Source: CAZYMF01 sp964648215
GTDB lineage: Bacteria; Desulfobacterota; Binatia; HRBIN30; JACQVA1
Direction: 5' to 3'
NCBI GenBank assembly: GCA_964648215.1
Contig: CAZYMF010000291.1
Location: forward strand, 1 to 5,257
Length of the DNA stretch: 5,257 bases
Shown: positions 1-5,257 of the stretch, piece by piece
Layout: each line of letters opens with the position of its first letter
How positions within the stretch are numbered: position 1 is the first letter of the stretch
The notes under the pieces: generated by a model
Told to the model about the DNA's origin: nothing
Database searches by the model: none
Seen by the model: the letters and a program-made list of their open reading frames with translations, nothing else
Translations under genes and position numbers: made by a program

Positions 1-1010
1 TTGTCCATCATCCACGCCGTCTTGTGGATGAGCGCGCGGACCATCTCGCACTGGGTCTGCAGCTCGACGAGAGGAAACTGGATCCCCTGGTTGGTGGCCA
101 GCGGCTTACCGAAGGGGGCGCGTGCCTTGGCGTAGGCGACCGACTCGTTGACGCAGTACTGGGCGGCGCCGAGACTCGATGCCGCCTGACGGATGCGGTT
201 CTCGTTGAAGAAGTGTTGCACCACCTGCAGGCCGCGACCCTCGCCGCCGAAGATCGCCTCGTTGGGCACCCGGACGTCGGTCAGCGAGACGTGCCCGTGG
301 TCGGTCGGCATGTTGAAGGTCCACAGCATGTTCTCGATCTTGAAGCCCTCGGCGCTCACCGGGACGAGGAAGGCGGTGATGCCCTGCCCGTCGCCCGCCT
401 TGCCGCTGGTGCGGGCGAAGATGAGATCGTAGGGGGCCTTGTGGATGCCGGTGTTCCAGGTCTTCTCGCCGTTGATCCGCCAGACGTCGCCGTCGCGGAC
501 GGCGGTGGTTTCCATGTGCGTGGCGTCGGAGCCGTGCTTGGGCTCGGTGATGCCGAAGGCGAAGCCGCGTTTCCCTTCGAGCAGGGCATCGATCCACTCC
601 GCCTTCTGCTTCTCGGAGCCGTAGCTCAGCACCAGCAGCAGGCCGACGTTGTTGCCGACGATCGAGTGCTCGTTCTGCAGGTCGTTGTGCAGCCCGAGGC
701 CCTTGGCCGCCAGGTGCTCACGGATGATCGCCATGCCGAGGTTGGTGCCGTCGCGGCCGCCGTACTCCTTGGGATACGGGTAGCGGTAGTGCCCGGCGGC
801 GTCGGCCCGGCGGCGCGCCTCGGCGAGCAGGGCCTCCCACTCCTCCCGCGGCAGGCCGCCGCGCTCCCAGTCGGTGCGCGCGTACTCGCGCCGGTGGTCG
901 AAGAAGCGGACGTTGTCGTCGGCCTGCTCGAGCGGCTTGATCTCGCGCTCGATGAACGCGTCGAGCTCCTCGAGGTAGGCGGCCAGCTCTTTGGGAATGT
1001 CGAAGTCCAT
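1..1010 (-). CDS. Acyl-CoA dehydrogenase family protein, C-terminal part cut off by the window edge
   Basis: This FAD-dependent flavoenzyme family oxidises the alpha-beta bond of acyl-CoA thioesters and passes electrons to an electron-transfer flavoprotein. 336 residues are visible, starting MDFDIPKEL. In order they show a helical N-terminal domain (about 1-145), the middle beta domain with FAFGITEPKHGSDAT at 150-164 and GEKTWNTG at 181-188 (the usual flavin and substrate-contacting motifs), and the start of the C-terminal helical domain with NRIRQAASSLGAAQY at 271-285 and RAPFGKPLATNQGIQFPLVEL at 297-317. The remaining C-terminal helices, where many members carry the catalytic glutamate, lie outside the window, so activity cannot be judged. 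Residues about 34-72 form a charged stretch (FFDHRREYARTDW, then LPREEWEALL) that seems longer than in medium-chain enzymes; as I recall, an actinobacterial and environmental subgroup shares it. The ATG has a GGAGGA site 5 nt upstream. The acyl substrate is unknown; family assignment is very secure. Confidence 0.96.
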   Translation of the reverse strand, partial: MDFDIPKELAAYLEELDAFIEREIKPLEQADDNVRFFDHRREYARTDWERGGLPREEWEALLAEARRRADAAGHYRYPYPKEYGGRDGTNLGMAIIREHLAAKGLGLHNDLQNEHSIVGNNVGLLLVLSYGSEKQKAEWIDALLEGKRGFAFGITEPKHGSDATHMETTAVRDGDVWRINGEKTWNTGIHKAPYDLIFARTSGKAGDGQGITAFLVPVSAEGFKIENMLWTFNMPTDHGHVSLTDVRVPNEAIFGGEGRGLQVVQHFFNENRIRQAASSLGAAQYCVNESVAYAKARAPFGKPLATNQGIQFPLVELQTQCEMVRALIHKTAWMMD

Positions 1011-1084
1011 GGGAATCCTCCGCTGCGAGAGTCTAAATGGAAAACCGGGAACAGGGAATGAGACACCGGCCGGGGGCGTTGCCG
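1011..1084 (-). other. 74-nt spacer between the glycan genes and the acyl-CoA dehydrogenase
   Basis: This is the only real gap in the window. It is locally richer in A and T (about 1030-1060) than the genes around it. I see no hairpin followed by a T-run that would mark an intrinsic terminator, and no convincing -35/-10 pair. A short CCGGCCGG palindrome lies near 1076-1083 region boundaries of the spacer's upstream end, but it is too small to call. The dehydrogenase may be read through from the glycan genes or have its own weak promoter; the sequence does not decide. Confidence 0.4.
1016..1021 (-). promoter_or_regulatory. Ribosome binding site of the acyl-CoA dehydrogenase
   Basis: GGAGGA on the minus strand lies 5 nt before the ATG at 1010. 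It is a strong Shine-Dalgarno match and fixes this start. It also suggests that the gene is translated independently of the glycosyltransferase upstream. Confidence 0.8.
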
Positions 1085-2389
1085 TCACGGCCCCGCGCCG
1101 CGCCGCGGAGAGGACCGGAGCATCTGCCACTTGATGCCGAGGAGCAGACGCCGGTCCTTCCAGGTCCGGCGAATGCGGTTCACCGTGGCCTGGGCGCCGT
1201 GGCGCTTGATCGCCTTGATCAGGTAGAGACCGCGAGCGGCGGCCCGGATCAGCTTGTCCGTGGTCCGCTCCGCGCCGAGCCCGGCAGCCGCGGCGCCCGG
1301 CACGCGCCCGGCGGCCGCCGCGCGCCCCGCGGCGATCACTTCGCGCAGGTGCCGCAGCCAGACCTCCTGGGTTTTCTCCAGCCCGTAGTGCTCGCGCGCG
1401 TCGAGGTAGGCCTGCTCCTGGATGCGCGCGCGCAGCGCCTCGTCCTCGATCAGGCGCGAGAGCGCGCGGAGCCAGCTGCCCTCCCGGTTCGATACCAGCA
1501 GCCCGGTGCGTCCGTCGGCGACACAGGAGTACACCTCGACGTCGGAGTAGACGCCGGCGATACGGGCGGCGGCGTATTCGCGGTACTTGTTGTTGCTCTT
1601 GGCGCGATGAAAGACGTCGTCGGTCAAGGGGGCCAGGCCGATGTCGAACCCGGCCGAGGCGAACTCGCGGAAGAAGCGGTCGTAGTCGGGCTGAAACGCG
1701 TGAAACACCACCGCCGGTTGACCGCGCAGCTCCGCGGGAAGATGCCCCCAGCAGTGGAGCGCGATGCGCCCGGCGTGGTTGCGCAACGCCTGTTGCACGT
1801 CGCGGGCGAAGATCCCGCTCAGCGGGTCGTCGTGGATGCGGCTGGTCGGGTAGACGATCTTGACGAGGCGCGGATCTCGCCGCGGCGGCAGCGGTGGCAC
1901 CAGGCTCCAGTCGACGGGGCCGTCGACGCGCACGACGCGCGGGTTCAAGGGCAGCACCCGCGCCTGCAGGGCGTCGGAGTAGACCCGCACCAGCGTCGCC
2001 GCGGCGACGTAGCGTTGTAGCTGGTCGCGCCGCGCCGCCGTCGCGTAGCGGCTCTCCCGCGAGTAGTCTTGCGGCGGCTCGAAGAGATCGTCGTCGATCT
2101 CGTAGATCGTCGGCCGGCCGAGCGCCCGCGCCATCGTGAGCACGTGCGCGTACTCCGGCTCGCGGTTGCGACAGAAGACGATCACCTCCGCGCGCTCGAG
2201 CTGCGCGCGCGAGACCGTCGACTCCAGCGTGATGTCGGCCCGAATGCGGCCGGCCCGGTGGAGCGCCACCAGCGGCTTGACCACGGTCAGGACGGTGGAG
2301 GGGATGATCTGCGGCAGCACGGCGAGCACCCGTGGCGGGGGTGATGCCGTCGCGCCGGGGCTCTGCCGGGCTTCGTCGGGCACCGTCAT
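1085..2389 (-). CDS. GT4-like glycosyltransferase (GT-B fold), downstream copy of a tandem pair
   Basis: This is probably a cytoplasmic, nucleotide-sugar-dependent glycosyltransferase of 434 residues. Its N-terminal Rossmann-like half contains RVLAVLPQIIPSTVL at 20-34, FCRNREPEY at 72-80, IYEIDDDLFEPP at 95-106 and LVRVYSDAL at 133-141. Its C-terminal donor-binding half contains DWSLVPP at 160-166, VKIVYPTSR at 176-184, HCWGHLP at 212-218, GFDIGLAPLTDDVFHRAKSN at 247-266, KYREYAAAR at 268-276 and VADGRTGLLV at 290-299. The KSNNKYREYAAA stretch corresponds to the KSxxKxxEYAA signature of one GT4-like group. The first glutamate of the classical EX7E motif is an alanine (263); the second is E271. 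An Ala/Gly-rich linker (about 352-374) leads to a very basic tail (375-434). No signal peptide or membrane segment is seen. The ATG at 2389 overlaps the preceding stop codon as ATGA and has no recognisable Shine-Dalgarno, so translational coupling is likely. The frame stays open upstream to 3037, but that part is a shadow of the preceding gene. Donor and acceptor are unknown. Confidence 0.92.
   Translation of the reverse strand: MTVPDEARQSPGATASPPPRVLAVLPQIIPSTVLTVVKPLVALHRAGRIRADITLESTVSRAQLERAEVIVFCRNREPEYAHVLTMARALGRPTIYEIDDDLFEPPQDYSRESRYATAARRDQLQRYVAAATLVRVYSDALQARVLPLNPRVVRVDGPVDWSLVPPLPPRRDPRLVKIVYPTSRIHDDPLSGIFARDVQQALRNHAGRIALHCWGHLPAELRGQPAVVFHAFQPDYDRFFREFASAGFDIGLAPLTDDVFHRAKSNNKYREYAAARIAGVYSDVEVYSCVADGRTGLLVSNREGSWLRALSRLIEDEALRARIQEQAYLDAREHYGLEKTQEVWLRHLREVIAAGRAAAAGRVPGAAAAGLGAERTTDKLIRAAARGLYLIKAIKRHGAQATVNRIRRTWKDRRLLLGIKWQMLRSSPRRGAGP
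2386..2389 (-). other. ATGA stop/start overlap coupling the two glycosyltransferases
   Basis: The TGA of the upstream copy (2388-2386) and the ATG of the downstream copy (2389-2387) share bases as ATGA. The bases just upstream (CGGTCGCGGG) contain no AGGAG-like element. Reinitiation by ribosomes finishing the first copy is therefore the likely route, which would tie the output of the two proteins together. Confidence 0.85.
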
Positions 2390-3645
2390 CCCGCGACCGG
2401 CCGCGACCGGCCGAGGCTCCACTTCATCCGCGTGAGGAAACGCGCCTCCCGCACGGTACGCCGCAAATGGCCGAAGCCGGCTCGCAATCCCTTGGTGCGC
2501 ACGGTGCGCAGGATAGCGGACCCTGCTCTGGTGGCGCCACCCGGCCACGAGGGGGGCGGGTCCGCGGTCGCGGCTCGGAGCGGGGCCGCGGCGGCAGAAG
2601 GCGAGATCGCGAGCACGGTGCGAATGTGATCGAGCCAGACCTCTTGCGTCTTCGCCAGGTCGTAGCGCTCGCGCACGTAGGCGAACGACCGCTCCTGGAT
2701 GCGCGCCCGCAGCTCGGCATCCTCGACGAGGCGCGAGATCGCCCGAAACCACGAGCCCGGCTCGCTCCCCACCAGAAGGCCCGTCCGGCCGTCGCTGACG
2801 CAGTCGGCGTAGACGTCGACGTCGGAGTAGATCCCCGCCGTCCGCGCGGCGGCGAACTCGCGGAACTTGTTGTTGGTCTTCGAGCGATGAAACACGTCGT
2901 CGCGCAGCGGCGCCAGGCCGACGTCGAATCCGGCACGGGTGAAACGGCGGAAGAATCGGTCGTAGTCGCGCTCGAAGCCGAGGAAGCGGACGGACGGGTC
3001 GCCCTGCAGTTGCGGCGGGTGATGACCCCAGCAGCACAGCTCCACGCGACCGCGATGGGTGCGAAGAACTTCGGCGACGTCGCCGAGGAACATCTCGGCG
3101 AGCTCGTCTTGCTGCAGGCGACTGGTGGCGTAGACGATGCGGACCTTGCCGGGCTCGCGCCGCGGCGCGGCTGGCGGCACCAGGCTCCAGTCGATCGGCG
3201 GGTCGACGCGAACGACGCGTTCGTTCAGCGAGCGCACGCGCTCGAGCAGTGGCTCGGAGTACACGCGCACCAGGGATGCCTGACGGACGTAGAGCTCGAG
3301 CTGGGCCAGGCGCTCCGCGGTGAGATAACGCCTTTCTTCGGGATAGGAGTTGACGAGCTCGAAGAAGTTGTCGTCGAGATCGTAGAAAATCGGCCGATTC
3401 AGCGAGTGCGCGAGCTCGAGAGCGTTGCCGTAGGCGGGCTCGAGGTTGCGGCAGAACGCGACCACGTCGGCACGCTCAACCTGCCGCGACGAGACCCACG
3501 ATTCGAGCGCGACGTCGGCCACGACCTCGCCGCGGCGATGCAGCCCGAGCAGCGGCTTGACGACGCAGAGCAGAGTCGACGGGATCACGTGCGGGAGGAC
3601 CGCGAGCACCCGCGGCGCCGCCACCCCCTTCGCCCGCCCCGTCAT
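2386..3645 (-). CDS. GT4-like glycosyltransferase (GT-B fold), upstream copy of a tandem pair
   Basis: This 419-residue protein is built like its downstream neighbour and presumably also transfers a sugar from a nucleotide donor. Its motifs are RVLAVLPHVIPSTLL at 12-26, FCRNLEPAY at 64-72, FYDLDDNFFEL at 87-97, LVRVYSEPL at 125-133, DWSLVPP at 152-158, VRIVYATSR at 168-176, CWGHHPPQL at 205-213, GFDVGLAPLRDDVFHRSKTN at 239-258, KFREFAAAR at 260-268 and VSDGRTGLLV at 283-292. Serine 255 stands where the first glutamate of a classical EX7E motif would be; E263 is the second. A Pro/Ala-rich linker (about 348-373) precedes a basic tail. By hand count it matches the downstream copy at about 161 of 268 ungapped positions; the next difference in length is one extra residue near 280. 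It starts 2 nt after the methyltransferase stop (TGA-CG-ATG), and a GGGAGGG site inside the methyltransferase's last codons lies 9 nt from the ATG. The frame stays open up to 4293, but that part is shadow sequence with no recognisable protein character. Confidence 0.92.
   Translation of the reverse strand: MTGRAKGVAAPRVLAVLPHVIPSTLLCVVKPLLGLHRRGEVVADVALESWVSSRQVERADVVAFCRNLEPAYGNALELAHSLNRPIFYDLDDNFFELVNSYPEERRYLTAERLAQLELYVRQASLVRVYSEPLLERVRSLNERVVRVDPPIDWSLVPPAAPRREPGKVRIVYATSRLQQDELAEMFLGDVAEVLRTHRGRVELCCWGHHPPQLQGDPSVRFLGFERDYDRFFRRFTRAGFDVGLAPLRDDVFHRSKTNNKFREFAAARTAGIYSDVDVYADCVSDGRTGLLVGSEPGSWFRAISRLVEDAELRARIQERSFAYVRERYDLAKTQEVWLDHIRTVLAISPSAAAAPLRAATADPPPSWPGGATRAGSAILRTVRTKGLRAGFGHLRRTVREARFLTRMKWSLGRSRPVAG
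2391..2410. repeat. Perfect 10-bp tandem duplication at the end of the upstream glycosyltransferase
   Basis: CCGCGACCGG on the plus strand occurs twice with no gap. It encodes part of the last residues of the upstream copy (GRSRPVAG). The unit is not a multiple of three, so gain or loss of one copy would shift the reading frame just before the stop codon. Confidence 0.9.
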
Positions 3646-3647
3646 CG

Positions 3648-4310
3648 TCAGCCGCCCTCCCGCGCGCCGGGCGGCGTTTCGTCCCCGCCGGGGCGAACAA
3701 TGTACGCCCGGTGGTCGGCGGAGAGGCCGAGCCCCTCGACGCTCGCCGAACGGCCGCGAGCGCAGGCGCGGATGGCGCGCTGCACGAAGGCGTCGGAGTA
3801 GCGGCGATGCAGGAAGCGCGCGCCGCCGATCTCCTCGTGGTCCTCGCCGACGTCCTCCCGCTGGCTCGGCCACACCGTGAACACACAGAGCGATCGGGTC
3901 ACCCGCAGCATCTCCTCGAGCAGAGGTTGGATCTCCGGCACGTGGCCGAGAACCTCGAAACACAGGACGACGTCGAAAGTCCGATCCCGGAAGCACAGCC
4001 CGTAGCCGTCGCCGCGCACGAGCTGGCCGAGAGGAAAATCCCGCCGCGCGATGGCCAGCATTTTCGCGGACAAGTCGACGCCGACGTAGTCGCGCTGCGC
4101 CAGGTGCCGCGGCACCAGACGCCCGTAGACGGCGCCGCTGCCGCAGCCGACCTCGAGCACGCGCCGGCCGGGCCCGGGCAGGTGGCGGGCGACCAGGTCG
4201 GCGAGGGCATCGCGGTGAGCCACCTCGTAGGGGCTGCTCTCCCAGTAGGACGCGATCTCCTGCGCCACTCGAGCATGGTCCCACTGCTGCCACTGGGAGC
4301 GGTCCGTCAT
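3648..4310 (-). CDS. Class I SAM-dependent methyltransferase
   Basis: This 220-residue protein has the seven-stranded Rossmann methyltransferase fold and would move a methyl group from S-adenosylmethionine to an acceptor. Motif I, the glycine-rich SAM loop, is VLEVGCGSG at 51-59. The acidic residue after strand 2, which binds the ribose hydroxyls, is D79 in YVGVDLS (75-81). The post-II region has RGDGYGLCF at 99-107 with D101, and the strand-4 motif is FDVVLCFEVLGHV at 112-124. The N-terminal region (DHARVAQEIASYWESSPYEV, 11-30) resembles the cap helices of small-molecule and sugar methyltransferases. The C-terminal end (about 207-220) is Gly/Pro-rich and probably disordered. The gene begins 27 nt after the GT2-like gene and ends 2 nt before a glycosyltransferase, so O-methylation of a surface glycan sugar is a reasonable inference. 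The fold does not fix the acceptor. No membrane segment or signal peptide is seen. Confidence 0.93.
   Translation of the reverse strand: MTDRSQWQQWDHARVAQEIASYWESSPYEVAHRDALADLVARHLPGPGRRVLEVGCGSGAVYGRLVPRHLAQRDYVGVDLSAKMLAIARRDFPLGQLVRGDGYGLCFRDRTFDVVLCFEVLGHVPEIQPLLEEMLRVTRSLCVFTVWPSQREDVGEDHEEIGGARFLHRRYSDAFVQRAIRACARGRSASVEGLGLSADHRAYIVRPGGDETPPGAREGG
3655..3661 (-). promoter_or_regulatory. Ribosome binding site of the upstream glycosyltransferase
   Basis: GGGAGGG on the minus strand ends 9 nt before the ATG at 3645. It lies within the final Glu-Gly-Gly codons of the methyltransferase. It supports this start over any of the earlier in-frame start codons in the long open frame. Confidence 0.75.
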
Positions 4311-4314
4311 TTGT

Positions 4315-4318
4315 CTCC
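4315..4318 (-). promoter_or_regulatory. Ribosome binding site of the methyltransferase
   Basis: GGAG on the minus strand lies 4 nt before the ATG at 4310. The spacing is short but usable. It supports this ATG as the start and places the site in the 27-nt gap after the preceding gene. Confidence 0.55.
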
Positions 4319-4337
4319 AGCCGCCATCACGTCGGGG

Positions 4338-5257
4338 TCAGCGATCGCGCGGGCCGTCCTCGTACACGGCAAGGAAGGCCGGGCAGGGTCGTGGCGACGC
4401 CAGGGCCAACCAGCCGCGGAGCCGCTTCGAACGCTGCGCCTCCTGGGCCGTGCCGTCGACGGGCACCATTTCGTACAGGGCCAACTGGCCGCTGCTGATC
4501 TCCGCCGCGACCGTTACCGAGAACCGGCGTCCCTTGGCGTTGAGTATGGGGGTGAAGCGCGAGGCAAACCAGCCGTTGTCGCTCACCGAACGCAGATCGG
4601 CCTCGATCGTGCGGGCACGCCCCATCCCTCCGACTGGTTTCAGCCGAATCCTCAGGGTGCCCCTGGGCACGGTCAGGAAGGTGCCGACGCGAAACTGCAG
4701 GCCGCAGAGGCGGTCGCGCTCGGCGACGATGGTGTAGCGCAGCGGGGGGCCGTTCAGCGCGGGGCCGATGCGCAAGACCGGCGGCGCCGGCAGGTAGCGC
4801 AGCGGGTCGCGGCAGGGCTGGAGCGGTGCCGCTGTCCGAGCCGCCGATCCGCTTCTTGCCCGGGCGGGCCGAGGTTGCAGGAGCAGTCCCTGCACGATGT
4901 TGGTCAGATAGAGGGCCCGCGCGTCGGTTCGAGAAAGGGCGCCGCGCGCGACGCAGGCCGCCCGAGCGGCGTCGGTCAGAGCTCGCAGGATCTCGTCCGC
5001 CGACCCCGGCTCCCACGCGACGGCACTCGGCAGCTCGACCAGCGCGCCCCCGGCGCGCACGAGGTCTTCCTCCATCAGAGCGCGATCGAAGCTCCCGTGA
5101 CGGCGGAGGATCTCGGCGGGGACCAGGAGACAGGCGTGGTCGAGCCCGGCGGCGATCGTGGGCAGGGTGTCGCTGCTGTGCCGGAGGTGAAGGTGATCGG
5201 CGTGGGCGGCCAACGGCGCCGGAAGCTTCGTCCCCGGCGTCACGAACAGCGTCCAGC
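4338..5257 (-). CDS. GT2-like glycosyltransferase remnant with C-terminal beta-rich domain, N-terminus outside the window
   Basis: The frame is open to the right edge, so the apparent GTG at 5243 is not a credible start: the codons before it read WTLF and continue the same protein. With that W as residue 1, 305 residues are visible. Residues 1-65 look like the second half of a GT2 catalytic domain: WTLFVTPGTKL (1-11), then LDHACLLVPAEILRRHGSFD (38-57) and EEDL (62-65), recalling the 'acmlvrr..l..vGgFDe.l..ED' part of that family. Helical linker sequence follows (about 85-150, ending in an Arg/Ala/Pro-rich stretch). Residues about 165-265 form a beta-rich domain with LRYTIVAERDRLCGLQFRVG (172-191), SDNGWFASRFTPILNAKGRR (225-244) and FSVTVAAEISSGQLALYEM (245-263). 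I recognise this 'DN.W..f.F.PI..a.Gr.f.v' pattern as one that recurs beside or within surface-polysaccharide glycosyltransferases; its ligand is unclear. The tail (270-305) is basic. The GT2 part is a moderate-confidence call because the nucleotide-binding half is missing and no DxD is visible. Confidence 0.7.
   Translation of the reverse strand, partial: WTLFVTPGTKLPAPLAAHADHLHLRHSSDTLPTIAAGLDHACLLVPAEILRRHGSFDRALMEEDLVRAGGALVELPSAVAWEPGSADEILRALTDAARAACVARGALSRTDARALYLTNIVQGLLLQPRPARARSGSAARTAAPLQPCRDPLRYLPAPPVLRIGPALNGPPLRYTIVAERDRLCGLQFRVGTFLTVPRGTLRIRLKPVGGMGRARTIEADLRSVSDNGWFASRFTPILNAKGRRFSVTVAAEISSGQLALYEMVPVDGTAQEAQRSKRLRGWLALASPRPCPAFLAVYEDGPRDR

Noticed and set aside
24..1061. Long plus-strand open frame opposite the acyl-CoA dehydrogenase
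   Set aside because: It is a mirror frame made possible by high GC and third-position bias. Its product is rich in Val, Gly, Leu, Asp and Glu with no recognisable domain, while the minus strand encodes a clear enzyme.
1011..1084. Intrinsic terminator or promoter in the spacer
   Set aside because: Only a short CCGGCCGG palindrome and a mildly AT-rich stretch are present. There is no stem with a T-run and no credible -35/-10 pair.
2390..3037. N-terminal extension of the downstream glycosyltransferase (frame open to 3037)
   Set aside because: The extra stretch is Arg/Pro/Ala-rich shadow sequence over the upstream copy. The paralogue and motif alignment support the ATG at 2389.
1037..3801. Two long plus-strand open frames (1037-2020 and 2332-3801) whose products resemble each other
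   Set aside because: Their similarity could pass for a conserved antisense family, but they lie opposite the two paralogous glycosyltransferases. The resemblance is fully explained by the sense duplication.
3646..4293. N-terminal extension of the upstream glycosyltransferase (frame open to 4293)
   Set aside because: It overlaps the methyltransferase completely, has no domain character, and a good ribosome binding site supports the ATG at 3645.
4327..5016. Minus-strand open frame overlapping the GT2-like gene
   Set aside because: Arg/Pro/Gly-rich composition without motifs. The other minus frame carries the GT2-like and beta-rich signatures.
5241..5243. GTG as the start of the GT2-like gene
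   Set aside because: The frame continues to the window edge with WTLF directly before it, matching a GT2 strand, so the real start lies outside the window.

Overview
The window is very GC-rich, and every gene I can support lies on the minus strand. They look like the edge of a cell-surface glycan cluster, followed by one gene of acyl-CoA metabolism. High GC, tight ATGA-type gene junctions and an acyl-CoA dehydrogenase of the long N-terminal type would fit a GC-rich soil or sediment bacterium (Myxococcota, Binatota, Rokubacteria or similar). That placement is an impression, not something the sequence proves.

In transcription order, from high to low coordinates: (1) 5257-4338, the C-terminal part of a protein with the tail of a GT2-like glycosyltransferase segment followed by a beta-rich domain of a type often seen in surface-polysaccharide enzymes; its start lies outside the window. 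(2) 4310-3648, a class I SAM-dependent methyltransferase. (3) 3645-2386 and (4) 2389-1085, two tandem paralogous GT-B fold glycosyltransferases (GT4-like), about 60% identical over their main body by hand alignment. (5) 1010 to the left edge, an acyl-CoA dehydrogenase lacking its C-terminal part. Gaps between the first four genes are 27 nt, 2 nt and a 4-nt overlap, so they almost certainly form one transcription unit. A 74-nt spacer separates them from the dehydrogenase, which has its own good ribosome binding site.

The first four genes read as a small module for building and decorating a glycan: a GT2-type protein with an extra beta-rich domain, a methyltransferase that may methylate a sugar or glycan end, and two related transferases that may add successive, similar sugars. 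The substrates cannot be read from the sequence. The most notable points are the tandem duplication, the basic C-terminal tail kept in both copies beyond a diverged linker, the 10-bp tandem repeat that sets the stop codon of the first copy at the translational overlap, and the GT2-like remnant without a recognisable DxD. I found no RNA gene, mobile element or CRISPR array, and no clearly new system.
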